Numbered from the stretch's first letter, positions 17,214 through 26,862 are shown. The stretch: 64,000 nucleotides of DNA from Rhodospirillum rubrum ATCC 11170 (GCF_000013085.1 NC_007643.1:567001-631000), one strand, 5' to 3'. The notes: generated by a model not told the origin, from the sequence alone. Numbers and translations are program-made.

Positions 17214-18082
17214 GAGCGGCGCAACCAGCGTTCGCCTCGCCCGCGCAGCCAGATATAGAGCACGTTCGACAGCCCGGTGATGAAGATCATGCCCAGGGCC
17301 AGGGCATAGCCCAGGTTCTTGTCGTGCAGAACATCGCCGCGAATCTGGGCGTACAGCAAGATGGTGACGATATTGAGCGAACTGCCGGTCAGCGCATAGG
17401 CGGTGGCGATGGCGCCGAAGGCGTTGGCGAACAGCAAAAGCGTCGCCCCCAAAACGCTCGGCCACAGGATCGGCAAGGCGATGCGCCGCCAGTATTCGAT
17501 ATCCCCCGCCCCCAGGGTCGCCGCCGCCTCGCGCCATTCGCGGCGCAGGCCTTCCAGGGCCGGGCTGATGATCAGCACCATCAGCGGGATCTGGAAATAG
17601 AGATAGGTCAACGTCAGCCCCCAGAAGCCCAGCAGATTGAAGCCGCTGGCATAAAGGTTGACGCCAAACCAGCTTTTGAGCAGGGCGGTGACTAGGCCGG
17701 TGCGGCCAAGGGTGGCGAGAAAGGCGAAGGCCAGGGGAATGCCGGCGAAGTTCGAGGCCACCCCGGAAAAGGTGAACAGGGTCGGGCGGATCCAGCCGGG
17801 AAGCCCGCCATTGACGGCGGCCTGGGCGATCAGTAGGCCGATCACCGCGCCGCCGATCGCCGAGGCGGCGCTGACCTTGATGCTGATCCAATAGGCGGCG
17901 ACGATGGTCGGATTGGCGAGGTTGAACAGGTTGTCCAGCGTGAAGCCGCCCTCCTGGTTCTGGAAGGCGCCGATCACCAGAAAGGCGGTGGGCGCCAACA
18001 AGAACAGGGCGGCATAGGCGAAGAAGGGGACCACGCCCAGGAAGCGCAATCCCTGGCGGGCTTTGGTGGCGGGATCGGACAT
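17210..18082 (-). CDS. ABC importer permease (first), PotB-like
   Basis: About 290 residues starting MSDPATKARQGLRFLG, with six predicted membrane helices and the permease EAA loop EAAATLGAGDIEYWRRIALPI. It forms the heteromeric channel with the following permease. A TTG at 18112 could add ten residues; the ATG at 18082 was preferred. It lies 111 nt after the binding-protein gene. Confidence 0.88.
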   Translation of the reverse strand: MSDPATKARQGLRFLGVVPFFAYAALFLLAPTAFLVIGAFQNQEGGFTLDNLFNLANPTIVAAYWISIKVSAASAIGGAVIGLLIAQAAVNGGLPGWIRPTLFTFSGVASNFAGIPLAFAFLATLGRTGLVTALLKSWFGVNLYASGFNLLGFWGLTLTYLYFQIPLMVLIISPALEGLRREWREAAATLGAGDIEYWRRIALPILWPSVLGATLLLFANAFGAIATAYALTGSSLNIVTILLYAQIRGDVLHDKNLGYALALGMIFITGLSNVLYIWLRGRGERWLRRS

Positions 18083-18193
18083 ATCGGGCGGACCGCCGGA
18101 AAGGAACGACAAGGACCAACGGGGTCGGCCAGACCAACCGCAAGGCCACGGGGGCCGCGAAGGTCGTGTCTGGCCGACACCCGCAAGACGGGA

Positions 18194-19297
18194 TTATTTC
18201 ACGGAGGCGCCGACGACGCTGTCCCATTTTTCGGTGATCACCGCCTTCGAGGCGTTCTGATCGTCGAGGCTGGGGAAGATGGCCTTTTCATAGGCCGAGG
18301 CCGGGGGCAGCTTGGCCAGAAGATCGGCGGGGATCTTGTCGGCCTTGGCCAGGGCGTTGAAGCGGATGGGGTGGCAATAGCCCTTCAGCCAGCCCACTTG
18401 GCCTTCGTCGGAATAAAGGTATTCCATCCACAGCTTGGCGGCATTGGGGTGGGGGGCATAGGCGCTGATCGCCTGGACATAGACGCCGGCGACCACGCCG
18501 CTTTGCGGGATCACCACATCGACGGGCGGATTGCCCTTCAAGGTGTCGCGATCGGCCAGGGCGGTATAATCCCAGCGCAGGATGATCGGGGTCGAGCCCT
18601 GGGCCAGCGAGGCGGCCTTGCCGATCACCGGCACGAAATTGCCCGTCTTGTGCAGAGCGGCGAAGAACTTCAGCCCTTCCTCGGCGGTCTTGACCGCATC
18701 GCCGCCGCCGGCCTCGACGCCGGCGGCATAGACCGCCTGGATCGCCTGATTGGACGCCCGCGGATCGCCGGCCAGAGCCACGGAATTGGCATAGGCCGGA
18801 TCAAGCAGGTCCTTCCAGTCGGTCGGACTCTTTTCGATCAGGTCCTTGTTCACCTGGAAGGCCAGCACGCCGTAGTAATCGCCATACCAGAAGCCTTCGC
18901 CATCCTTGGCGCTATCGGGAATGCTGTCCCAGGTCGCGACCTTATGGGGCTGGAGCAGGCCTTCGGCCTTGGCCGCCGGACCGAAGGACAGGCCGACGTC
19001 GATGACATCGGGGGCCTGGGCGCCCGTATTGCCCTTGTTGGCGCGGATGGCCTCGAGTTCGTCGCCCGATCCGGCGTCGGGATTGAGTTCATTGACCGTA
19101 AGGCCGTATTTGGCCTTGAAGCCGTCGATCAGCGCGCCATAGCCGCACCAGTCGCGGGGCAGGGCGATGACCGTCAGTTGGCCTTCCTTCTTGGCGGCGG
19201 CGACCAGGGCCTCAGGGGTCTGGGCCGAGGCGGCCTGCGTCGCCGCGGTCAGCGCAAGAACCGCGACCGTTGAACGCAGCACATATTTCAGAAACAT
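18194..19297 (-). CDS. periplasmic substrate-binding protein of the ABC importer
   Basis: A 367-residue secreted binding protein. The signal peptide is MFLKYVLRSTVAVLALTAAT up to ASA-QTPEA, followed by a class II (spermidine/iron/sulfate-like) fold with LVAAAKKEGQLTVIALP, WYGDYYGVLAFQVNKDL and a C-terminal helical segment. ATG 19297 has GGGAGA about 8 nt upstream. The DWCGYG motif near the ligand cleft is distinctive, but I cannot name the ligand. It is first gene of the minus-strand ABC operon. Confidence 0.88.
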   Translation of the reverse strand: MFLKYVLRSTVAVLALTAATQAASAQTPEALVAAAKKEGQLTVIALPRDWCGYGALIDGFKAKYGLTVNELNPDAGSGDELEAIRANKGNTGAQAPDVIDVGLSFGPAAKAEGLLQPHKVATWDSIPDSAKDGEGFWYGDYYGVLAFQVNKDLIEKSPTDWKDLLDPAYANSVALAGDPRASNQAIQAVYAAGVEAGGGDAVKTAEEGLKFFAALHKTGNFVPVIGKAASLAQGSTPIILRWDYTALADRDTLKGNPPVDVVIPQSGVVAGVYVQAISAYAPHPNAAKLWMEYLYSDEGQVGWLKGYCHPIRFNALAKADKIPADLLAKLPPASAYEKAIFPSLDDQNASKAVITEKWDSVVGASVK

Positions 19298-19553
19298 GCG
19301 TGTTTCTCCCAAGTGTCACGAATATGTCGTCGAAGTCTGGAAGGAAGGCGTCGGTGGCATGGTAAGGATGGCGGGCGTAGTCCAAGCCTAAAAAGCGGTA
19401 AAGTCAATGTAGTTTTACCACTTTTGAGAAAGGTGCCGATCTCTCTCGGGTTTGGCCGTGAAATATGACAGTTTTGTTTCCAAGGGGCCGCGTCTTCTTG
19501 CCGACTCGCTCATCCGCTCTTTGAGCGCAAGGTATGACCGGCGATCCCTTGCC

Positions 19554-19583
19554 CCGAGACTGTGCGGAATTCTGTGCCCCGGC
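19554..19583 (+). repeat. 30-bp direct repeat, left copy (IS256-like element end)
   Basis: CCGAGACTGTGCGGAATTCTGTGCCCCGGC. The same 30 bp recurs in the same orientation at 24764-24793 with two mismatches. Here it lies just outside the 3' end of the decayed transposase and resembles a terminal repeat of an IS256-family element. The pair brackets the SMC-like gene. Confidence 0.6.
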
Positions 19584-19590
19584 GTGACGG

Positions 19591-20308
19591 TTACGCCATC
19601 GGTAAGCGATCTTCGAACATGATGACGAACTAGCTTTTGACGGCGTGCCACTCGAGGACCGCTCGCTTCCACTCGGTGCTGGTCGCATTGAGCGCCAGAT
19701 AGATCAACTTCGCGGCGGCGTCATCGCTGGGAAAATGCTCCCGCGCGCTGCTAGGGCAGCCCCTGTGGCCTCGGCGTCGACGGCGGTGTAGACCGGCCTT
19801 GAGGGCCGCAGCGACGGCCTTGCGGTCCTTGTCGCTGGCAAAACTCATGGAGAATGGCGCAGGAGGTGGAGCACGCAGGTCTGGATCTGGGTTTGAGGAA
19901 ACGCCGCCTTGATGGCCTGGGGGAAGCCCATGAGCCCATCGACGACAGCGATCAAGATATCTTGGACGCCCCGGTTTCTCAGATCGTTCAACACCTTGGC
20001 CCAGAACTTCGCCCCTTCGTTGGCCTGAAACCACAGGCCCAGACCGTCGCGCGTCCCGTCGGGCAGGATGGCCGCCGCTGATACTTGCCGATCAACAAGG
20101 GATCGAATGGGCCGTTGCGATCCTGCGGGATGTCCAGAACCACCTTACCGCTGTCGGTTATCACGGTTTTTTGGCTGGCGCCGTCATCGGATGGGACTGC
20201 GCGCTCCTCGTCCAGAGCTTTCGTCAATGCCGAAAGAATGCCGTCTTTGCCGAACAAATCGCTCGGTGCGCGGCCTTTCATCCGTTTGTCCAAACAGGCC
20301 GAAAACAC
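19591..20308 (-). pseudogene. decayed IS256-family (mutator-type) transposase
   Basis: Three overlapping frame fragments together read as an IS256 transposase. The N-terminal part has KTVITDSGKVVLDIPQDR and FDPLLIGKYQRR. The middle, in another frame, has ILPDGTRDGLGLWFQANEG, AKFWAKVLNDLRNRGVQDI and VVDGLMGFPQAIKAAFP. The C-terminal part has MSFASDKDRKAVAAALKA and KRAVLEWHAVKS. A two-base insertion before MSFASDKD, further frame changes after it, an in-frame stop after WHAVKS, and deletion of the segment between KYQRR and ILPDG (including the first catalytic Asp region) make it non-functional. It lies against the 3' end of the SMC-like gene. Confidence 0.85.
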
Positions 20309-20339
20309 TCGACTAATTAATCAGGAAAAGGCCCGATTT

Positions 20340-23300
20340 TCAGAAAATTGTCCCATGCACCTTCCACATATCGTCGACAATGGAGACGCCGACGACCCCG
20401 CCGCCCGACCCCGGAAATTGCACAAATTCGCCCTCACCAGTCTGACCAACATTCTCCAAGTAGTAGACCGAGGAATTTCCCGGCATCTGTTTCCCGAGCC
20501 GTTTGAGATAGGCGAAGTGTTCCGACGCATGAACGTCCTGTCGCGTTACGACAGCCAAAATTCGTCCCGCCAACTGGGAGATCTCAGGCGCCCGTCCAAG
20601 CAGCACATGTCCTTTGTCCGGCGCTACCGGGAAGGCGCTATCGCCTGCAACGACCGCAGCAGCAATCACTTGGGAGAGGATGGCGGACGTCGTCGCCGGG
20701 ATCGCTTCGTCCTGGGATTTTGCCGGTACCGTTTCGTCGAACAAGACACCGACGATCTTGTTCAGCGTCGCGCTGCTCCTCTGAACGAAGTGTGTCTGTG
20801 GCACTCGCGAATTGGTCGATGGCATGCTTTCCAAGGCAATCCTCGACGGATCTGCCTTGTCCATGCCGATTCGGCGCGCATAAGTCTTGCCAGGAGTTTG
20901 AACAACCGCGAAGTCACCGTTGCGGACATCAGCGGTCAGCGACACGATTAACGTCTGTCCGGGAAAAGCCACCAGGCCCAGCGTCGGCGCTCGAAGCGTG
21001 AAAAGCGAAACGTCACCCATTCCTGCAAGATCGAACTTGTCCTTTGCGTCCTCGATGCTTGTGAGCGGTGCCCCGCTCTCGTGAGCAGCAAGCCGTCCAA
21101 TAACGGATAGAGGCGCGATCGAAAAAGGGACGATGCTCGGTCCGGTAGGAGCTTTCGTAGCCTCCGCCACTGCTTGATCTGGCGGCAAACGGCCCATGAA
21201 CCTGGCATAGGCAAGCCAACAGGCGTCAATTGCGGCAAAGACATCCTCGTAGCCTTGGCGGACGACATCCGCATCGACTGGCGTGAGTTGATCCGCCTTG
21301 CCGTGATGAGCCTTATTGATCGCATCTCGAAATGGTGCACCAGCCTTCAGTTGAGGTAGATTAATAAGCTTTCGGAACGGCTCTTCATTGAAAGGCCGTT
21401 CGCCTCGGTTCCGCGCATTGGCGATCTTACTGAGGAGATCGTTCAGCGTCGGATCTTTCAGGGTCGCGGGATCTGACGCCAGGAGATCCCAGAGCTTGAT
21501 CTCAATGCGGACACGGACGAGGTGAACGAATGCTCGTGCAAGCGTAACATCGTTCACGTCGGTCTTCTGCCAGTGCTCGCAGCGCAGCCGGGCTTCATCC
21601 GCAACGGGCGCAAGACTTACGGTGCATTTCGAAGTCGATATCGCAGAAAACTCCCACACCTCAGTACGTTTCTTCTGGCCGACTGTAGCATTCGCGGAGA
21701 CAAATGCCTCAATGGCGGGGATAAAACCAAAATCATTGCTCAAGACAAGCGGGTTCATTTCCGCCGCAATGAGGTGCGGGATGGTCGCGGCCAGATTGGC
21801 GACATTGCCCGGATCGAGCAAATCCTGCGGATCATCCATCAAAACTGTCGAAATCCCTCCATATCTCGCCCAGACCTGCTGCCACAACGCGAGCACAAAT
21901 GCCGATAGGTAAGCTCGAAGAGCTGAGGCGTTCATCACATGATGCGCCTCTACCAAATGCTTGCCCTGTGCCGCCAGGAACGTGAAGCCATCGCTCTTGG
22001 CGGGATCCAAGCCAGCGTAGGCTGGCGCCTGCAGAAACTGCGCCTTGTACATCCGTTGCGACCAAGCGGTCGCCTGTGAATCGAGACTGAGAATAAGTCC
22101 GGAGACCTGATCATGAACAAGGGCCGGAAAACGCTTGAACGGCTCAACCGCCTTCGCAGCTCGATCAAGCTTTTCGATCCGATCACAAGCTGACTTCCAC
22201 TTCCCGCACGTCAGCTTGATCTGGTCAAGCTGACGGCGCACGCTGGCGAAAACAGTCGCCGCGTCAAGGTAAGCCTTGAGAACGCTTAGCTGTCCCACCA
22301 CCGAACGCTGATTGGCTTGGATTCCTGTCTCTTGCACCTCTGAGAGGATGACGCCCCTGACAGCCGACTTTGCGAAATCCGCGTTCGCGGCGCGATACAT
22401 GGCGAGGTTTATAGCGCGTCGGACCTTCTTGATGGCGTTTCGTAGGCCTTCGTTGTCGGGAATCTCTGGCGGTATCGCTGCATTCGGCAGCGGTGCTCGC
22501 TCAGGGGCTTTCGCCCAAGCAACACGACACAGTTCGGCAATGCTCGGAGCCATGCTGCGAAGGACAGAAGGGAAATCTGGTTGATCGAATATCTCTTTCG
22601 AGAGCCCAGTCATATAGATCGTCGAAAGATCATCCGGCACGTTGTCGGACACAAAAGGCTGCAAACCTGCAGGCAATTGTCCGCGGAGTGCGCGCATGGC
22701 GTCTCGCTCCCATTCGGATGCAGTCTTTATAAGCGCGGTATCCGCTTTCCGCGCCTGTTCTAAGGCGTCCGCTACGGACTGGTCGAGCAAGGCGTCCCTT
22801 GGAATCGCCCCGGGTTGGGTGAGATCACGATCGCAGACCGGACACGCGGAAAAAGCGTGCCCCGGATGCACTGTTTCATGCCATTTAGCCACGAGACCGT
22901 AGAGACGCAGCCGATCCGAGCGATCGGCGTCAGATAGACGCTCGACCAGTTTCTTCGCCTCACTCTCAACGCCTTCCAGCACGCTTGCAGCTGCGCTGAG
23001 ATCCGCTTCCTGAAGCTCACCAAGCTTCGCGACCAGCTGAATTGATGGTAATCCCTTTAAGGCGGGACCGCTGAAACAGTTTTTAGCGGCTGTCAGTGCG
23101 TCACCAAACCGCTTGATCTCCGCATCTGATGTTAGCGGCGGCAATGTCCCCAGGATCAACGCTGCCTCTTCGGCCGCCTTGTCCTCAACAGCCTTCAGAC
23201 GCTTTTCGGCTTCTTGGAGGCCGGTCGCCCAAGCCTCAGGATCGCTGTCGTTAGGGAGGACGACGCAATCGAGATTCGGCAAATCTTCGCCTTTCTTAAG

Positions 23301-24317
23301 AAGATCGTCGAGGGTCCGCTTCTGCGCTTCAGTCGCCGTCTCGCTGGTTTCTTTTTCCTGCTTTGCCAACTTTTGATACTTATCAGTTAGTCGATCGTGC
23401 AGACGCCCGCTACGCGTTCCGAAATGCGCCAAAGGCCGCAAACCGGTCAGCGTCGAGACAGCCTGTGATAGCGTGGTCTTGTCGTCGAAACGGGTCGCAG
23501 CGGCAATTCCAGGCATCAGGGTCCCGACCTGAAGCGCTAAGTCTGGCAAACCCAATTTCTCCAAACCTACCGCGACCGTCTTGAACGCTTTTTTCCCATC
23601 CCGCTGTAGGTGGCGCTCAACAGTGACTTCCCGCCCATCGATTAGCGATCGGAGAGAGAGCCGAACCCATGTATCGACCTTTGGTACGCCATCGACAGCC
23701 ACCAGCTCTTGCTCTGTCGGAATTGGCACGATCGTCGGGATGTCGAAGCCGATCTTCTCCGCTTCGTCGTCGTCACTCGCGACTTGCACCGCAATGCATT
23801 CGTGCAACGGAGCCGGCAGCCCCTGCGAACGGTGCCCCAATCCCGTCAGGCACCAACAAACCGCACTCACGAGAGAGGTCTTGCCTGCCCCATTAAACCC
23901 TCGAAACAGGGTGGCAGGTGCCGAAAGCTCAAGCTCGAACGGCTTTGGATCTATGCCTCCTTCGGCACAGTGCCGATGCAGACCGCGGAAGCGGTGTGCA
24001 TCGATCCTTACGAGTTTCCATTTCTGAAAAATTGGCGCTGCCTTGGCTGGCTCGACTACGACCTTAGGCACAATATCTAGCGCGGCAAGTACACGGTCCA
24101 CTTCGCCGTCCTGAATCGAAGTGTCCTTGTCCGGATTCCAATACGCTTTGCGGTCTTTGTTGTAGAAGGCGAGGATGGCGCGGCTGTCGTTTAACGGTAG
24201 GGAAAATTCCTCTCCCCCAGCAATATGCAAGACCTTTCCCCCGATCAGATCTAGCACCACCTCATCGAGAGTCATGTCTGCAATATTATGCGCCATTTCC
24301 GCCCCCGAGGTTTTCAT
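20340..24317 (-). CDS. Rad50/SMC-like ATPase with HEPN-like and tandem S24/LexA-like domains
   Basis: A 1,325-residue protein, not matched to any named gene. The N-terminal about 95 residues are of unknown type. The Rad50/SMC core has Walker A GFNGAGKTSL (140-149), a zinc-hook-like CPVC (492-495) and Walker B VLMDDPQ (825-831). Then comes a helical segment with R997-x6-H1004 (FRDAINKAHHG), the pattern of HEPN RNases. Residues about 1104-1194 resemble a degenerate S24 fold (DVRNGDFAVVQTPGKTYARR). Residues about 1220-1320 resemble an intact one, with GDSAFP (Ser1227), YLKRL (Lys1272) and VVGVSIVDDMW. Domain calls beyond the ATPase are inference. The start is ATG 24317; 24296, with a GGGGGCGG sequence upstream, is an alternative. 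The base composition is more AT-rich than its neighbours by eye. Confidence 0.8.
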   Translation of the reverse strand: MKTSGAEMAHNIADMTLDEVVLDLIGGKVLHIAGGEEFSLPLNDSRAILAFYNKDRKAYWNPDKDTSIQDGEVDRVLAALDIVPKVVVEPAKAAPIFQKWKLVRIDAHRFRGLHRHCAEGGIDPKPFELELSAPATLFRGFNGAGKTSLVSAVCWCLTGLGHRSQGLPAPLHECIAVQVASDDDEAEKIGFDIPTIVPIPTEQELVAVDGVPKVDTWVRLSLRSLIDGREVTVERHLQRDGKKAFKTVAVGLEKLGLPDLALQVGTLMPGIAAATRFDDKTTLSQAVSTLTGLRPLAHFGTRSGRLHDRLTDKYQKLAKQEKETSETATEAQKRTLDDLLKKGEDLPNLDCVVLPNDSDPEAWATGLQEAEKRLKAVEDKAAEEAALILGTLPPLTSDAEIKRFGDALTAAKNCFSGPALKGLPSIQLVAKLGELQEADLSAAASVLEGVESEAKKLVERLSDADRSDRLRLYGLVAKWHETVHPGHAFSACPVCDRDLTQPGAIPRDALLDQSVADALEQARKADTALIKTASEWERDAMRALRGQLPAGLQPFVSDNVPDDLSTIYMTGLSKEIFDQPDFPSVLRSMAPSIAELCRVAWAKAPERAPLPNAAIPPEIPDNEGLRNAIKKVRRAINLAMYRAANADFAKSAVRGVILSEVQETGIQANQRSVVGQLSVLKAYLDAATVFASVRRQLDQIKLTCGKWKSACDRIEKLDRAAKAVEPFKRFPALVHDQVSGLILSLDSQATAWSQRMYKAQFLQAPAYAGLDPAKSDGFTFLAAQGKHLVEAHHVMNASALRAYLSAFVLALWQQVWARYGGISTVLMDDPQDLLDPGNVANLAATIPHLIAAEMNPLVLSNDFGFIPAIEAFVSANATVGQKKRTEVWEFSAISTSKCTVSLAPVADEARLRCEHWQKTDVNDVTLARAFVHLVRVRIEIKLWDLLASDPATLKDPTLNDLLSKIANARNRGERPFNEEPFRKLINLPQLKAGAPFRDAINKAHHGKADQLTPVDADVVRQGYEDVFAAIDACWLAYARFMGRLPPDQAVAEATKAPTGPSIVPFSIAPLSVIGRLAAHESGAPLTSIEDAKDKFDLAGMGDVSLFTLRAPTLGLVAFPGQTLIVSLTADVRNGDFAVVQTPGKTYARRIGMDKADPSRIALESMPSTNSRVPQTHFVQRSSATLNKIVGVLFDETVPAKSQDEAIPATTSAILSQVIAAAVVAGDSAFPVAPDKGHVLLGRAPEISQLAGRILAVVTRQDVHASEHFAYLKRLGKQMPGNSSVYYLENVGQTGEGEFVQFPGSGGGVVGVSIVDDMWKVHGTIF

Positions 24318-24531
24318 CAAATATTTCTAAATATCACACTATGAAGAGTACACTTTTTTGTTGTATTTTTCACCTCGAAATCGTCGCCGTCCTCAATATC
24401 ACTCGAGCTGGCAGCATCGCAGCTCCATTGCCATTCGGACACCTCGACGCGGCCAATTGTGAGAGACGCAATGTCCGATATCTTCCGATGTGGCGGATCA
24501 TAGAGGGCGTCGTCGAGCGATTGGACACATG

Positions 24532-24891
24532 GCTCTAGATCAACCCGACGAATTCCATTTTACAGCCTCCCTCGCGACAGTTGCGTGGGTCAGCGGACCG
24601 GCACGAGATCTGGCTTTGCAGAATCTAATCAAACATCGCATTTTCGAGTTGCCCAAGCTCATCAATGTGATGCCACCTCTGTTCGAGATCTATGTCGAAA
24701 CGATCTCGAACGGTGTCGAACGGCTACGCAAACAGAGTGGGGATCGGGCTCCACGAGCGTATGCCGAGACTATGCGAAATTCTGTGCCCCGGCCGGTGAG
24801 CCGGGTTTGGGCCCGTGCCTGGACGGCGTGGGTGATGTCGATTCGCCGCGATCGCGCGCCGGTCCTTGACGCTTGGCCGGCCGAGCCCTAG
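24532..24891 (+). CDS. uncertain ORF, probably a gene fragment ending in an IS-end sequence
   Basis: An open frame starting MALDQPDEFHFTASLATVAWV with protein-like stretches (FELPKLINVMPPLFEIYVET) as far as about 24768, where it runs into the IS-like direct repeat. Residues after that (RNSVPRPVSRVWAR...) look like read-through of non-coding DNA. It is divergent from the SMC-like gene, 214 bp away. I do not recognise the family; it may be the remaining 5' part of a gene cut by the element. Confidence 0.3.
   Translation, partial: ALDQPDEFHFTASLATVAWVSGPARDLALQNLIKHRIFELPKLINVMPPLFEIYVETISNGVERLRKQSGDRAPRAYAETMRNSVPRPVSRVWARAWTAWVMSIRRDRAPVLDAWPAEP
24764..24793 (+). repeat. 30-bp direct repeat, right copy
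   Basis: Matches 19554-19583 at 28 of 30 positions and in the same orientation. No transposase-like sequence follows it, so it is either the stub of a deleted second element or a recombination scar. It marks the right edge of the region unlike the flanking genome. Confidence 0.6.
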
Positions 24892-24894
24892 CCT
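24866..24894 (+). promoter_or_regulatory. possible promoter of lysS
   Basis: TTGACG (24866-24871) and TAGCCT (24889-24894) are 17 nt apart, about 37 nt before the lysS start. The -35 box is good and the -10 box is weak. Confidence 0.3.
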
Positions 24895-24930
24895 CTACAG
24901 CCCCTTTTCTCGAACTTGCGGACCGCCTTC

Positions 24931-26568
24931 ATGCCGATGATGTCTCTTGTTCCGCCCGCCCAGGACCGCGCCCTGGCGCTGTCCTCCTCCGCCTGGCCGT
25001 TCCAGGAGGCGCGCGCGTTGCTGGAAAAACGGTTGAAGGGGACCTTGCCGGAAAAGGGCTATGTTCTGTTCGAAACCGGCTATGGCCCCTCGGGGCTGCC
25101 CCATATCGGCACCTTTGGCGAGGTTGTGCGCACCACCATGGTTCGCAACGCCTTTCGGGTGATCGCCCCCGAGATGCCGGCCCGGCTGTTCACTTTTTCC
25201 GACGATATGGACGGTCTGCGCAAGGTTCCCGACAACATCCCCAATAAGGAGGTCGTGCGCCCCCATCTCGGCAAGCCGCTGACCCGCATTCCCGATCCCT
25301 TCGGCACCCATCCCAGCTTCGGCCAGCACAACAACGCCCGGCTGCGCGCCTTCCTTGATTCTTTCGGCTTCGAGTATGAATTCCAATCGGCCACCGACTG
25401 GTATACCTCGGGCCGTTTCGATGGCGCCCTGCTGCGCGTGCTGGAATGCCACGACGCCATCCGCGACGTGGTGCTGCCGACGCTGGGCGAGGAACGCCGC
25501 GCCACCTATTCGCCCTTCCTGCCGATCTGCCCCGAGACCGGGGTGGTTCTTCAGGTTCCGGTGGTGTCGACCGACGTGAAGGCCGGAACGCTGGTTTACC
25601 GGCGCGAGGACGGCAAGGAGATCGAGACCAAGGTCACCGGCGGCGCCTGCAAGCTGCAATGGAAGGCCGATTGGGGCACGCGCTGGTATGCCCTGGGCGT
25701 CGATTACGAAATGTCGGGCAAGGATCTGATCGACAGCGTCAAGCTGTCGAGCCGCATCTGCCGTATTCTGGGTGGCGAGCCGCCGCAAAGCCTGACCTAT
25801 GAATTGTTCCTGGATGGTCAGGGGCAGAAGATTTCCAAGTCCAAGGGCAACGGCCTGTCGGTCGAGGATTGGCTGCGCTACGCCAATCCCGAAAGTCTGG
25901 CCCTGTTCATGTACCAGAAGCCCCAGACCGCCAAGCGCCTGCACTTCGACGTGATCCCGCGCGCCGTCGACGAGTATCTGACCTTCGTCGAGAAATTCCC
26001 CGGGCAGGACGAGAAGACCCAGTTGTCCAGCCCGGCTTGGCATATCCACGGCGGCCGGCCGCCGGTGGAAAAGGCCCATCTGTCCTATTCGATCCTGCTC
26101 AATCTGGTCAGTGTCTGCAATTCGGACAATCCGGCGGTGCTCTGGCATTACATCAGCCGCTATGCGCCTGGCGCCACGCCCGAAAGCGCTCCGATGCTGG
26201 CGGTGCTGGTCGAACGCGCCATCACCTATTACCGGGATTTCGTGCTGCCCCAGAAGGCCTATCGCAAGGCGACGGCCGAAGAGATCACCGCGCTTGTCGA
26301 TCTGCGGGCCGTACTCACCGCCCTGCCCAGGCCGGTCGAGGCCGAGGCGGCGCAGACCGCCGTTTACGAGGTGGGCAAGCGCCACGAGGGGCTGGGCGAT
26401 CTCAAGGCCTGGTTCCAGGTTCTCTATCAGGTGCTGCTTGGTCAGGACCAGGGACCGCGCATGGGAAGTTTCATCGCACTTTTTGGCATCGAAGAAATGC
26501 TGGACCTCCTTGACAAGGCCATTTCGGGTTCCGATGTCATGGGGGAGCCAAAACTGAGCGTTTCGTAG
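24931..26568 (+). CDS. lysS: lysyl-tRNA synthetase, class I
   Basis: About 545 residues of the class I lysyl-tRNA synthetase family, typical of archaea and many alphaproteobacteria. The HIGH-type motif is [14 protein letters not shown], and the KMSKS loop is KISKSKGN. The segment [18 protein letters not shown] is characteristic of LysRS-I. It charges tRNA-Lys with lysine. Starts at 24931, 24937 and 24940 are all in frame, and no strong ribosome-binding sequence decides between them. It is followed by an intrinsic terminator. Confidence 0.93.
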   Translation: MPMMSLVPPAQDRALALSSSAWPFQEARALLEKRLKGTLPEKGYVLFETGYGPSGLPHIGTFGEVVRTTMVRNAFRVIAPEMPARLFTFSDDMDGLRKVPDNIPNKEVVRPHLGKPLTRIPDPFGTHPSFGQHNNARLRAFLDSFGFEYEFQSATDWYTSGRFDGALLRVLECHDAIRDVVLPTLGEERRATYSPFLPICPETGVVLQVPVVSTDVKAGTLVYRREDGKEIETKVTGGACKLQWKADWGTRWYALGVDYEMSGKDLIDSVKLSSRICRILGGEPPQSLTYELFLDGQGQKISKSKGNGLSVEDWLRYANPESLALFMYQKPQTAKRLHFDVIPRAVDEYLTFVEKFPGQDEKTQLSSPAWHIHGGRPPVEKAHLSYSILLNLVSVCNSDNPAVLWHYISRYAPGATPESAPMLAVLVERAITYYRDFVLPQKAYRKATAEEITALVDLRAVLTALPRPVEAEAAQTAVYEVGKRHEGLGDLKAWFQVLYQVLLGQDQGPRMGSFIALFGIEEMLDLLDKAISGSDVMGEPKLSVS

Positions 26569-26596
26569 CTGCTATCCTCCTCCTAAGTATCAGTGC

Positions 26597-26628
26597 AAAA
26601 AGGCCGGACGCCGAAATCCGGCCTTTTT
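26597..26628 (+). terminator. Rho-independent terminator after lysS
   Basis: The arms AAAAAGGCCGGA (26597-26608) and TCCGGCCTTTTT (26617-26628) form a perfect 12-bp stem with an 8-nt loop, ending in a T run. It lies 29 nt after the lysS stop. Its A/T flanks would let it work in both directions. Confidence 0.9.
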
Positions 26629-26862
26629 CGCGTTTTCAGCCCGGTATCGGCGAGGCGAGGGCGGCTTTCATCCATCTGGCGAAGGAAAGACCGGAAAATC
26701 CTGTTCCCCTTGGATTTCATCCACGCGCTCTGGTCGAATATCCGTCTTGATGGGGGTGCATCCCGGTCGACAGGGGCCAAGCGGAAGGGTATGGTTGGCG
26801 GGTCAGTCCTGCCGTAGCGCCTTCCGCGTGTTTTCCCCCAGAATCCAACCACCGGGCCGCTC

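Noticed and set aside
16431-18227. 598-codon frame that appears to fuse the permease at 16431-17213 to upstream sequence
   Set aside because: The extension lies in the wrong frame of the first permease gene and reads as Arg/Pro-rich noise; the ATG at 17213 overlaps the first permease stop in the usual way.
20085-20951. Plus-strand frame of 288 codons across the IS remnant and the end of the SMC-like gene
   Set aside because: It crosses the junction of two unrelated minus-strand sequences and has no protein-like pattern.
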